This document shows, in pieces, positions 15,001 through 21,335 of a stretch of DNA of 23,019 bases. Below the pieces are notes generated by a model. It had not been told where the DNA came from and ran no database searches. It saw only the letters and a program-made list of their open reading frames with translations. The DNA comes from JAKLKS01 sp964370855 (lineage in GTDB: Bacteria; Planctomycetota; JAJSAM01; JAKLKS01): contig CAYJMF010000076.1 in NCBI GenBank assembly GCA_964370855.1, positions 1 to 23,019 of the forward strand. The letters are read 5' to 3'. The translations under genes were made by a program, and so were the position numbers. Numbering within the stretch: the first letter of the stretch is position 1; each line of letters opens with the position of its first letter.

Positions 15001-15903
15001 GACTCCCACTCTTTCGGGGAGACCCGGGACTCGACGTTCCTTCCGGCCACGGTGGAGGACATCGCTGCCGGAACCGAGGACCTGGTGGTGAAGCTCCATC
15101 GGGGGCGGCCCATCTCCGGAAGGGTCGTGAAGGCGGATGGAGGGCTTCCGTTCGGAGACATGTGGTTGACCGTCGGGTACGCAGGGAAGGCGGAACGCCC
15201 GGGCAACGGCTACCTGAATCTCCTTGACGACGGCTCCTTCGTCACGGGAGGCCTGGACGACGGGCGATCGTACGACCTGTCGGTTTCCTCGAAGGACGGC
15301 AGGTTCTGGGTCGCCCGCGACGTGCCCGCGGGGGCGGTGGACGTGGAGGTGGTGCCCGAGCAGAGGGAGGGGACGATCTCGGGGACCGTGGTGGACGAGG
15401 AAGGGAAGCCCGTTCCCCCGGGGTTGCCGGTGAAGGCGAGTCCCCGGGACACGACGGGTGATCCGGTGGAGACGGAGACGCTGCCGGGGGGGACGTTCGT
15501 CCTGGAGAAGCTGGGGAACTTGAAGTACAGGGTCGTGGCCGGCGGTCCCGGCACCGCATTCTCCTGGTCGCGGGAAAGGCCCCTCCTGATGCCGGGCGGG
15601 AAGGACGCCGCCCTCCGTGTCGCCAAGGGAGTCACCCTCCGCGGAGTTCTGCGGGACACCGGCGGGGCCGTCCTGGAGGAGGACATCGTCCTGACCGTGC
15701 TGGTGGACGGGGAACCCGAGACCATCCGGATCGAGACCGACAAGGAAGGGAAATTCGAGATCGGCGGCCTTGCCCCGGGCGAGGTCACCCTGAGGATCGA
15801 CTCCTACCTCCCGGAGGATGCCGAGGAACGGATGCTGGGCACCTTCAGGGTTCCCTGCGATCCCCTCGAACTGACCGCTCCAGCGGGAACGGGGGGCAAA
15901 TGA
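12049..15903 (+). CDS. giant lipoprotein with about twelve CarboxypepD-type repeats
   Basis: The 1284-residue lipoprotein has a signal MTPHPGALVGAFLLVLTGVV ending in the lipobox V-V-A-C. A Pro-rich stalk of about 50 residues follows, then a tandem array of roughly twelve carboxypeptidase-regulatory-like beta-sandwich modules. Each has a GxVxDxxGxPVxGAxV strand pair and a (D/E)GxFxVxGLxxGxYxL hairpin, for example DGRFRVPGL, EGRFRMEGL, DGTFSATGLAAGRYTF, DGTFTLAGLREGNYEI and EGKFEIGGLAPGEVTL. No catalytic site is seen. Such proteins are usually surface scaffolds or carbohydrate-binding stalks. The ATG at 12049 is preferred over 12001 because AGGAGG (12035-12040) precedes it and it starts the signal peptide. 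The stop TGA lies only 40 bases before repeat copy 5, a gene-then-site layout. Confidence 0.88.
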   Translation: MTPHPGALVGAFLLVLTGVVACSPDPEGRAVRAPPPPAVAEVVVPGPAVPPDVPATPVPAPPPPSPPPASASQPVPEPVEDGAVVGSLLHVATGQPRSGRVVVTDRGGRTWSAEAGQDGRFRVPGLPRGEKVCLVARSDGAGVLMTPEVDVPYVGDADLGWIGMEAAVDLPVRVVDGDGSPVAGATVTARAPLRGNLCSGPIHIEPWPIAASSTTDATGNATLKGLSSADWALLAVAPGYARRNMLLTSRTPGTPVPIVLEPGHSLEGRVFLAGGAPASGALVVAMESGVLWSDSICCLTVKADAEGRFRMEGLGEGTWPLLVQALPGVLEPGPMVKVPAAAGVDVWLPPRGTVEGRVTGAPGNQPVAAARVSWSVSERGENRFWALVETRTDSSGGFRMQDVPVGTFHGPQAGAAGYLEYPDSLGKPEERFHSLAPGKAIRIDVTLHRGGAVRGVARDRDGAPVPRAWVRVSTSIPGRGPLVSPVAWTADDGSFFVPMAHPGRAYIQARGPGSHNEGSAVGWVEAREEGGIPESSAVTVPLEGEVRKDLVMLPDWVIRGRVILADGTPAVGFAPSLCDSRNGHGFPGATALPTDSNGTFCIYSAEGGAGLVVEAEGPGGLVARSSPFALEEGRNPGDLDLQVPSWAGVSGRVRCGDGQPVRNAVLRLVRVDPNEEADFIWPYQLRGAKRVPVTEDGTFSATGLAAGRYTFSCTADGCSEARGPSIQLAPGATVEGIEVVLPKGWSVGGTVCDSSGEPVVGAEVNARPSGRSFRLGRRDIAAVTGEGGRFRVDGLLEGTYDLRVHPPDGPDSILTADAGTEDLKVVLEPGFAISGRVLEVEAGRPIGGITLCAYEEGSPEMRFFEMRETVSAADGTFTLAGLREGNYEIASGKGPFDHDPLYPGTRIDGVPAGTKDLIVHLERGRCIAGRVTDLEGNPVRSGGLSVDLHFPPTKHGLSSRSQSVNRDGTFLFSSLPSGKYTLEIDSHSFGETRDSTFLPATVEDIAAGTEDLVVKLHRGRPISGRVVKADGGLPFGDMWLTVGYAGKAERPGNGYLNLLDDGSFVTGGLDDGRSYDLSVSSKDGRFWVARDVPAGAVDVEVVPEQREGTISGTVVDEEGKPVPPGLPVKASPRDTTGDPVETETLPGGTFVLEKLGNLKYRVVAGGPGTAFSWSRERPLLMPGGKDAALRVAKGVTLRGVLRDTGGAVLEEDIVLTVLVDGEPETIRIETDKEGKFEIGGLAPGEVTLRIDSYLPEDAEERMLGTFRVPCDPLELTAPAGTGGK

Positions 15904-15943
15904 GGTACCCGGCTGCATGGAGGGGCGGTTCGGATTCCTCCGG

Positions 15944-16094
15944 ACTTGTTGTATCCAGTTGTATTGCGTCCGTCGTCCTGTGCAACCACTGCAACTACTG
16001 CAACAGCGCGTCGCCGTAAGTCCTTGCTGGCAAAGGACCGAACCACAACTTCGGGAGCAAGAGGCCGGAGGTTCAAATCCTCTCGCCCCGACCA
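15944..16094 (+). repeat. tRNA-Pro(CGG) 3'-half attachment-like repeat, copy 5 (long form)
   Basis: The tRNA part 16050-16094 is identical to copies 1 and 4. The flank repeats the copy 4 layout: box ACTTGTTGTATCCAGTTG (15944-15961), TGCAAC units at 9-nt spacing (from 15981), and an inverted repeat GTCCTTGC-TG-GCAAAGGAC (16019-16037). Copies 4 and 5 are 6385 bp apart and bound the largest cassette. Confidence 0.85.
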
Positions 16095-16340
16095 GCACCC
16101 AAGGGACCCGCCCGCAAGGGGTTCCGGCGGAATCGAGAATCTCCAACTCCCATCCTCTACGACTCACCGGATTCTCGGGGTTGTTGTTTTACTTCTCGGA
16201 GGAGTCGCGCAGACAGGACCTTGCCGGGTTCTCAGGCACAACCACCGACGAGCGCCCCCTTGGGGTGGTTGCCCCGATTCCAACCCACGCGGAGCCCCGC
16301 GCGGGGGACCCGTGGTGAATCCGCGAGCCGAAGGCTCCTG

Positions 16341-16601
16341 CTACATGCCCATCTTCTCGCAGCACTTCCCGCAGGCGTCGCCCATGGCCTTGCAGTCCGG
16401 GCAGCCGCACTCGGCGCACTTCTTCTTCATCGTGTCCTTGCACTTCCAACAGATGCTGCCCGCGGTCTTGCAGTCGGGGCAGCCGCAATCGGCGCACTTC
16501 TTGGCGGCGTCGGTGCCCGGTCTGCTGGAGGCGCAGCCCGCGAGACCCGCGCCCGCGAGGAGCAGGGCGGCGAACGCCAGCGTCGTGAGGGCCTTCTTCA
16601 T
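16341..16601 (-). CDS. small Cys-rich lipoprotein with duplicated metal-binding-like motif
   Basis: The 86-residue protein has a lipoprotein signal (MKKALTTLAFAALLLAGAGL, lipobox L-A-G-C with Cys23). The mature part has 13 further Cys in two 26-residue repeats: KCADCGCPDCK (35-45) and KCAECGCPDCK (61-71), each followed by C-x2-C. The pattern C-x2-C-x-C-x2-C-x6-C-x2-C is metallothionein-like or multi-zinc-ribbon-like, suggesting an outer-surface or periplasmic metal-binding lipoprotein. Function is not known. The ATG is preceded by GGAAGGAAGAGG on the minus strand. The open frame extends upstream into an acyl-CoA dehydrogenase relic, so the ribosome site and signal peptide decide the start. 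Confidence 0.8.
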   Translation of the reverse strand: MKKALTTLAFAALLLAGAGLAGCASSRPGTDAAKKCADCGCPDCKTAGSICWKCKDTMKKKCAECGCPDCKAMGDACGKCCEKMGM

Positions 16602-16652
16602 GGTGCCTCTTCCTTCCGGCCGTGGCCGGATCGTGGTGGCCCATCCCTTGCA

Positions 16653-16721
16653 GGCGGGGATCCCCGTGATCCTTTCGCCCAGGATGAGGCCGTGGATGTC
16701 TTGGGTGCCCTCGTAGGTGAA
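16653..16721 (-). pseudogene. C-terminal relic of an acyl-CoA (glutaryl-CoA type) dehydrogenase
   Basis: The minus strand reads FTYEGTQDIHGLILGERITG then IPA. This closely follows the conserved C-terminus of acyl-CoA dehydrogenases of the glutaryl-CoA dehydrogenase type (TYEGTxDIHxLILGxxITG). Only about 23 residues remain, perhaps a few more upstream (ADGPKADRAV), in frame with the Cys-rich lipoprotein that follows. The catalytic parts are absent, so this is a leftover gene end. Confidence 0.55.
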
Positions 16722-16927
16722 GACCGCCCTGTCCGCCTTCGGGCCGTCTGCCGCCTCGGGTTTCGCTATGGGAGGGACAGGCTAGTGATCCAGACGATCC
16801 CGTTCCATGGGGCGGAACACTACCGATGCCGGCGCGGTTCAGACCGACGCGTCACGATCCGCCGCGGCCAACGGGCCGCTCACGCCGATGTCGTTCGTCG
16901 TGAGAGGGATTGCGTTGCAGGTCTTGA

Positions 16928-17168
16928 CTCGAGTGGAACGAGCAGGCAAAGGCCGAGGGACGCCGCCAACGGGTCTTCTGCGCCTCCATGGCCGACGTGT
17001 TCGAGGACTACCACGGGCCGACGGACCTCTCGTCGGAGCGGAAGAGACTGTGGGCCCTGATCGAGGCCATCCCCTGACTCGACTGGCAGCTCCTCACGCA
17101 GCGGCCCGAGCACCTCTGGAGGTACCTCCCGGCCGAGTGACCCAAGGACCCGCCCCCGAGCGTGTGGC
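16928..17168 (+). pseudogene. DUF5131 (phage Gp37/Gp68-like) fragment with two in-frame TGA codons
   Basis: The plus strand reads LEWNEQAKAEGRRQRVFCAS, then MADVFEDYHG, then KRLWALIEAIP, TGA (17075-17077), LDWQLLTQRPEHLWRYLPAE, TGA (17138-17140), PKDPPPSVWL. The WNExA...RVFCASxADVFED...LDWxLLTxRPE...LP.xW...PPxVWLG pattern is that of DUF5131 proteins. The second TGA stands where the family has Trp and the first may also replace Trp, so both could be G-to-A changes. The family's N-terminal part and everything after VWL are missing. A dead, twice-truncated gene. Confidence 0.65.
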
Positions 17169-17190
17169 TCCGCCTGATCCGGGGGAGCGC

Positions 17191-17778
17191 TTACCCCGGC
17201 GGTGCGAAGGCGATGTGGCCTGCGCCGCAGACGAAGATCGTTGATGGCACGTCCTTCTGCCAGGGACCCGGGGCCTGAGGGACAAGTTCCACCCAGGCGA
17301 GTGGCATCGTTGTTCCCGCCGCCATCTTGCGGAAGAGTTGCTCGAAGAAGCGGGAGAACGCACTCCCATTGCGGTCCAGGGTCATGACGACATTGGCGAA
17401 TCGGAAAGAGCCCGCCTTGGACGCGGCGATGTAGTGCTCGTTCGGGTTCGGCCACGCGATCAGGATGATCGGCGCTTGGCTGTCCTGGATGACCCGCTGA
17501 ACGATCCGGCCAGACGGCGCGATGCGCCCGTTCGAGTCGAGCCGGCAGTAGAGGGCGAGGACATCGCACTGCGGAACCTCACTCCCGGGCTGGACGCAGG
17601 AGGCGAAGTGCCGAGCAATCGCAGTGGCATCCGCGTCAACGAGGGATTGCGCCTCGGCGCCAACGAGGTTCATGAGGGCGAGGCGCGGGTCACGGACTAC
17701 GTACGGATTGTCAGCAGAGGTCTTCCTCGTCGTGGAACGTGCGGCTTGCCTGCCAAGGAGCCGGTCGAGCCAACCCAT
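17191..17778 (-). CDS. conserved-looking hypothetical protein (195 residues)
   Basis: The product starts MGWLDRLLGRQAARS, an amphipathic N-terminal helix. It continues as a compact alpha/beta protein with strands such as CDVLALYCRLDSNGRIAPSG, PIILIAWPNP and ANVVMTLDRNGSAFSRFFEQ, and ends near MPLAWVELVPQAPG and STIFVCGAGHIAF. No known catalytic motif is seen and I do not recognise the family. The ATG at 17778 is supported by AAGGAG five bases upstream; longer in-frame starts lack this. It overlaps the stop of an upstream truncated gene as TGATG, so the two were probably an operon before the upstream gene was cut. It appears intact although surrounded by relics. Confidence 0.65.
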   Translation of the reverse strand: MGWLDRLLGRQAARSTTRKTSADNPYVVRDPRLALMNLVGAEAQSLVDADATAIARHFASCVQPGSEVPQCDVLALYCRLDSNGRIAPSGRIVQRVIQDSQAPIILIAWPNPNEHYIAASKAGSFRFANVVMTLDRNGSAFSRFFEQLFRKMAAGTTMPLAWVELVPQAPGPWQKDVPSTIFVCGAGHIAFAPPG

Positions 17779-17943
17779 CAGTGCTCCTTTGAACGGCCAT
17801 GCGGTCTCCCAGGGGCAGGAGGCCACGCAGAGTCGTTCGTGGCCGCAACGACTGCGTCGCACATCGCATGATAGTGGTCCGTCGAGACCATCTTGAACTC
17901 CTTGGCCAGTTCCCCGTCGAACCCATAGTCGTTGTCATTCCAC
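17778..17943 (-). pseudogene. 3' end of a truncated gene upstream of the 195-residue protein
   Basis: A minus-strand frame gives WNDNDYGFDGELAKEFKMVS, then TDHYHAMCDAVVAATNDSAW, and a Pro/Arg-rich end. Its stop overlaps the following ATG (TGATG at 17780-17776). Its composition is protein-like. Upstream of about 17943 the same frame becomes the antisense of the AlbA_2/RecG-like relic, so its 5' part was probably lost at that junction. Unknown function. Confidence 0.45.
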
Positions 17944-18129
17944 GACCGCATCCTGCTCCCGGGGCTGACGATCGAGGAGATGCAGGACGGCGTGTCGCGC
18001 CTTCGCAACCGCGTCATCGGCCGCGTGTTCAAGGAACTCGGCCTCGTCGAGCAGTGGGGCAGCGGCGTGCAGCGGATGATCGCGGCGTGCAGGGGCGCGG
18101 GGCTGGCTCGGCCCGGGTTCGAGCAGTTC
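17941..18129 (+). pseudogene. C-terminal relic of an AlbA_2/RecG-like ATP-binding protein
   Basis: The plus strand reads RILLPGLTIEEMQDGVSRLR, then NRVIGRVFKELGLVEQWGSG, then VQRMIAACRGAGL and PGFEQF. This fits the C-terminal region (LPxLTIEE...RNxxIxxxFxxLGLIEQWGSGIxRM) of AlbA_2 (Schlafen-type)/RecG-like transcriptional regulators. The N-terminal AlbA_2 domain is missing. The fragment runs directly into copy B of the 192-bp repeat, where microhomology at TCGAGCAGTTCGCC may have joined them. Confidence 0.65.
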
Positions 18130-18310
18130 GCCGTCGAAACCGGCGATGAGGAGGTCGGTCCCGAGGCCCCGGGAGCGGAGGTGCATGGGGCACAGCCTAT
18201 CGCCCCAGGGCCCCGATGGCGGCCCCCATCGGGGCCGGGTTCGGTCGACGGGAAGGCCTCCGGGCCCTCTCCCCGTGCACCGACATCGCGGCGTCGCAGC
18301 CGAGGTCGGC
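18119..18310. repeat. 192-bp direct repeat, copy B
   Basis: Same sequence as 10563-10754 with one mismatch (A at 18139). It carries only the first ~23 codons of the GNAT gene (minus strand from 18186) plus upstream DNA. Its left edge lies in the AlbA_2 relic and its right edge is the last base of the stop codon of the SBBP gene, so both edges are rearrangement junctions. Confidence 0.95.
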
Positions 18311-21129
18311 TACTCCCCCTCCCCGGCGCCGGTGATCCGACCCCCGTTCCCGAGGACGATGCGGGCCTCGCCCGAATGGACCCCCGACGTCAGGCGGAAG
18401 CGGCAGACCACACCGTCCGCCAGGTCCCCTCCCAGGTGGATGTTGCGGAATCGGAAGACCCCCGTCCGGGGATGGAAGCGGATCGTCGTGGCCCAGGAGT
18501 AGGGGTTGCTCCTCCAGAGGATCCTGTGGCGGGAGATCCGCCATTGGGGGCTCACCTCGGGGAGTCCAACCCTGGAGCCGGGGAAGCCGCCCCTGATGGA
18601 GCACTCGAGAGTCAGGCCGTCCTTCACCAGGTCCAGCGGTCTTGCATCCGTCCGGTCCCGCAGGATCAACCGCCCGCGGAGCGAACCCCAGGTGGAGGGG
18701 GAGGTGTACCAGAGGCTCCCTCCCCGGATATCGACGATCAGGGTCGAGGGGGTCACGACTTCGGCTGCTCCGGAGGAGGAGGCGCCCCCCGCCTCGTCCA
18801 GCGCCTGCACCGCGTAGAGGTAGCGGCGATCGGGCAGGGCGGTGCCGTCGACGAAGGCCGTCGTCCCCGGCGGGACGGCGCCCACGCGTTCGATGGGGAG
18901 GGAATACCCGGTGTTGGACTCGTCGGCGTAGCGGTAGATCGCGAACCCCGCCTCGTCGGAGGAGTCGTCGCTCCAGGTCACGAGGACCTCGTTGCCCGAC
19001 AGGGCCCAGGCCCCGACGGCGCCCGGGGCGACGGGGGGCGCCGCGGATTCCCCGGCGACGAACCGCGCGAGGAACATGTCGGACCACCCTCCCCGCGGGC
19101 CCGCCTGGATTGGGTCCACGAGGGGGAATTCCGCGGCGGAGGTCCTGCCGACCATCCAGGGCGCTCCGTCGGGGGCGACCACGAGGGCCCAGGGGGTCGT
19201 GTATCCGGTTCCGACGTGGCGGGCGGAGAGCACGCCCGGCCCGCCGAGGTCCACGTGGGCCAGGTACGCGGTCTCGGTGGCGTCCGGGAAGGGGAGGCGG
19301 GAGGGAGGGAGCGCCCCGGGGAGGTCCGTGGAGGTCGTGGACCCCGCGAGCCACACCGTCCCGTCGGGCGCGGAGGCGACGAGGGACCGGGTCTCGCTCC
19401 CGGCGCCGCCGTAGAGCGTCCCGGCGAGCACCTGCTCCAGCCCCCGGTCGATGCGGGCGAGGAGGGCGTCGCCGGCGTAGGACTCCGGAGGGCCGTGGGG
19501 GGCGGAGGGGAGGGGGAAGGAGGGGTCCGTGGTGCTGCCGGCCAGGAGGAGCGAACCCGCCGGCTCGAAGGCCAGCGAGGTCGGGTTGCATCGCCCGAGG
19601 AGGACCAGCCTCCGGAGAGTCCCTCCCGCGGGGTCCAGTTCGGCGAGGAAGCCCTCCCACCCGCTGCCCGGGGTCAGGGCGAAGAGACGGGGCCCCGAGA
19701 AGTCCGCGGACCACGTGGTCCCCGCGACGAGGATCCCGCCGTCGGGGGCGATGGTCAGGGGCGAGACCGAGTCGTAGGAAGCGCCGCCGAGGTACGTCGA
19801 GAAGAGGAAGTCCGATCCGTCCGCGCGGACGCAGGAGACGAACCCGTCGGACCCGCCGCCCAGGGTCTCGCGGAACGCGCCACGAAGGGGGAAGTCCGGG
19901 GACTCGGTCGTCCCCGCCACCACCGGATCCCCCTCCGCCGTCAGGGCCAGGGAGATCGTCGGACCCTCCGAATCCCAGCCGCCCAGGAAGGTGGACCAGG
20001 AGAGCGCGCCTCCCGCGGGATCCAGCCGCACGAGGAAGGCGTCTTCGCCGCCTCCGTAAACCGTCCGCGGGCCGCCCGTCGCCGGGAAGTCCTCGGATCC
20101 CGTCGTGCCCGCCGCGAAGACCCCGCCTGCGGGGTCGACGGCGAGGGCGGTGACCCCCTCGTGGTAGGTCCCCCCGAGCCACGTGGTCGAGAGCACCGTC
20201 CGGGAGGCGGGATCGAAGTGCACGACGACGGCGTCGGAGTACTTCGGCTCCCGGCCGTCCCCGGCCGGGAAGTCGGTCGACTCGGTCTGGCCGCCGATCC
20301 AGAGGGTCCCGTCGGGAGCGAAGGCGATGGCGGAGGCGGAATCGGAATCGCCGCCCCCGAGGGGGGAGGAGAAGGTGAGCACCGGGTCGATGCGGAGCAC
20401 CCTTCCGGGGTCGCGGGGGCCGACGGAGAAGCCGTAGCGGTTCCCGCCGAGGAGGCGGAAGCCCGCGGGGATCTCGCGGGGGCCGTCGGGCCCCTCCTCG
20501 AAGGCCCGGGGCCGGCCATGACGGAAGACGCCGTCGGGGACCACGGCGAGGAGGTCGCCCCGATCATCGACGCGGAGCTCGCGCGCCCCCTCGACGGCGA
20601 CCTCGATGGCGGCGACGTCGGCGCCCGGCGCGACGGTGAACTCGTACTCGGGATCGGACCCCCGGAACCGGAAGAGGGTGGACACTCCCCGGGCCGCATC
20701 CCCGGGGCGGACCCCGGCGAAGCGGGGAACGTCGCGCCTCCACCGTTTCCCGTCCCTGCCCGGGTAGTGCCGGCTCCGGCCGGGGAGGGGCGCCGTAGGG
20801 AGGACGCGCTCCGCGGGGGCGCCGCGGGGGAAGGCGAGGCGCACGCGGGCCGCCCCGGCGGAGAGGGTCGCGCCCCCCGCATCCACGCGGACGCGGAGGG
20901 TCCGGCCGATGCCGATGAAGGCCGGTGGTTCCCCGGGAGAGGAGGGGGCGGGCTCGAAGGATCCCGCGAGCAGGTCCCCGAGGAGTTCCGGCGCGGCCGC
21001 GCGGCCGCGGGGCCTGTCGGGAGGGGAGGTCCGGATCTCCCCCGGGGATCCCGTCGAGAGGGCCAGCACCAGTCCCGCCGCCGCGGCCGCCCGCGACGGA
21101 AGCCCGAAGAGGAGCCGTAGCCTCGCCAT
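18310..21129 (-). CDS. secreted SBBP beta-propeller protein with fibronectin III domain
   Basis: The 939-residue protein has an export signal (MARLRLLFGLPSRAAAAAGL and a further hydrophobic stretch). An N-terminal beta-rich domain (about 50-270) is of the type that precedes SBBP repeats. At least seven SBBP beta-propeller repeats follow, with the pattern G.DS...IAxxPDGxxxxAGxTxSxDFP...DAFLxRxDPxGxxLxxSTxLGG (for example DGTLWIGGQTESTDFP and TFLGG). A fibronectin type III-like domain (VLVTWSDDSSDEAGFAIYRY, then YAVQALDEAG) precedes an unrecognised C-terminal beta domain. Probably a surface-exposed or secreted binding protein. The ATG at 21129 starts the signal peptide and follows GGGAG; the longer frame above it is not protein-like. 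Its TAG stop straddles the edge of the 192-bp repeat, so the original C-terminus may have been longer. Confidence 0.88.
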   Translation of the reverse strand: MARLRLLFGLPSRAAAAAGLVLALSTGSPGEIRTSPPDRPRGRAAAPELLGDLLAGSFEPAPSSPGEPPAFIGIGRTLRVRVDAGGATLSAGAARVRLAFPRGAPAERVLPTAPLPGRSRHYPGRDGKRWRRDVPRFAGVRPGDAARGVSTLFRFRGSDPEYEFTVAPGADVAAIEVAVEGARELRVDDRGDLLAVVPDGVFRHGRPRAFEEGPDGPREIPAGFRLLGGNRYGFSVGPRDPGRVLRIDPVLTFSSPLGGGDSDSASAIAFAPDGTLWIGGQTESTDFPAGDGREPKYSDAVVVHFDPASRTVLSTTWLGGTYHEGVTALAVDPAGGVFAAGTTGSEDFPATGGPRTVYGGGEDAFLVRLDPAGGALSWSTFLGGWDSEGPTISLALTAEGDPVVAGTTESPDFPLRGAFRETLGGGSDGFVSCVRADGSDFLFSTYLGGASYDSVSPLTIAPDGGILVAGTTWSADFSGPRLFALTPGSGWEGFLAELDPAGGTLRRLVLLGRCNPTSLAFEPAGSLLLAGSTTDPSFPLPSAPHGPPESYAGDALLARIDRGLEQVLAGTLYGGAGSETRSLVASAPDGTVWLAGSTTSTDLPGALPPSRLPFPDATETAYLAHVDLGGPGVLSARHVGTGYTTPWALVVAPDGAPWMVGRTSAAEFPLVDPIQAGPRGGWSDMFLARFVAGESAAPPVAPGAVGAWALSGNEVLVTWSDDSSDEAGFAIYRYADESNTGYSLPIERVGAVPPGTTAFVDGTALPDRRYLYAVQALDEAGGASSSGAAEVVTPSTLIVDIRGGSLWYTSPSTWGSLRGRLILRDRTDARPLDLVKDGLTLECSIRGGFPGSRVGLPEVSPQWRISRHRILWRSNPYSWATTIRFHPRTGVFRFRNIHLGGDLADGVVCRFRLTSGVHSGEARIVLGNGGRITGAGEGE

Positions 21130-21160
21130 GCCGGCACTCCCGCATCCCGCAGATGCCCCG

Positions 21161-21188
21161 ACTCTAGCGCGGGGGCGGGGGCATGCAA
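21161..21188 (-). promoter_or_regulatory. candidate sigma-70-type promoter of the SBBP gene
   Basis: On the minus strand, TTGCAT (21188-21183), a 16-bp spacer and TAGAGT (21166-21161) resemble -35 and -10 boxes, about 30 bases upstream of the ATG at 21129. The intergenic region is shared with the divergent gene at 21336, for which only a weak TAGACT (21288-21293) without a matching -35 is seen. Confidence 0.4.
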
Positions 21189-21335
21189 GGGGCTGCACGG
21201 CCCGCCCGTGACCGCGGCCGTCGGGGGCTCCGGGGCGGGCAGGGGGGCCGGACGGAGGAACTCGGCCGGAGCGCCCCTCGCGCGGGGTAGACTCCCGATG
21301 CGCGGCCGGCGCGGCGTGCCGGGGGGATCGAGACG

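Noticed and set aside
13981..16167. 728-codon minus-strand open frame opposite the large lipoprotein
   Set aside because: Antisense shadow: its upstream part is antisense tRNA repeat, and the plus strand shows a lipobox and regular CarboxypepD repeats.
16295..16306. CCCCGCGCGGGG as a terminator for the large lipoprotein gene
   Set aside because: Palindrome without a loop or T-run, and separated from the gene by repeat copy 5; such GC palindromes are expected by chance here.
16928..17168. TGA read as Trp (alternative genetic code) in the DUF5131 frame
   Set aside because: Several intact genes in the window end in TGA at sensible positions (3577, 4053, 5921, 15903), and the DUF5131 fragment lacks both ends. 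G-to-A decay of a dead gene is simpler.
17932..21120. 1062-codon plus-strand open frame opposite the SBBP gene
   Set aside because: Gly/Arg/Glu/Pro low complexity typical of antisense in high-GC DNA; the minus strand has SBBP and FnIII motifs. Only its first ~66 codons (AlbA_2/RecG-like relic) are meaningful.
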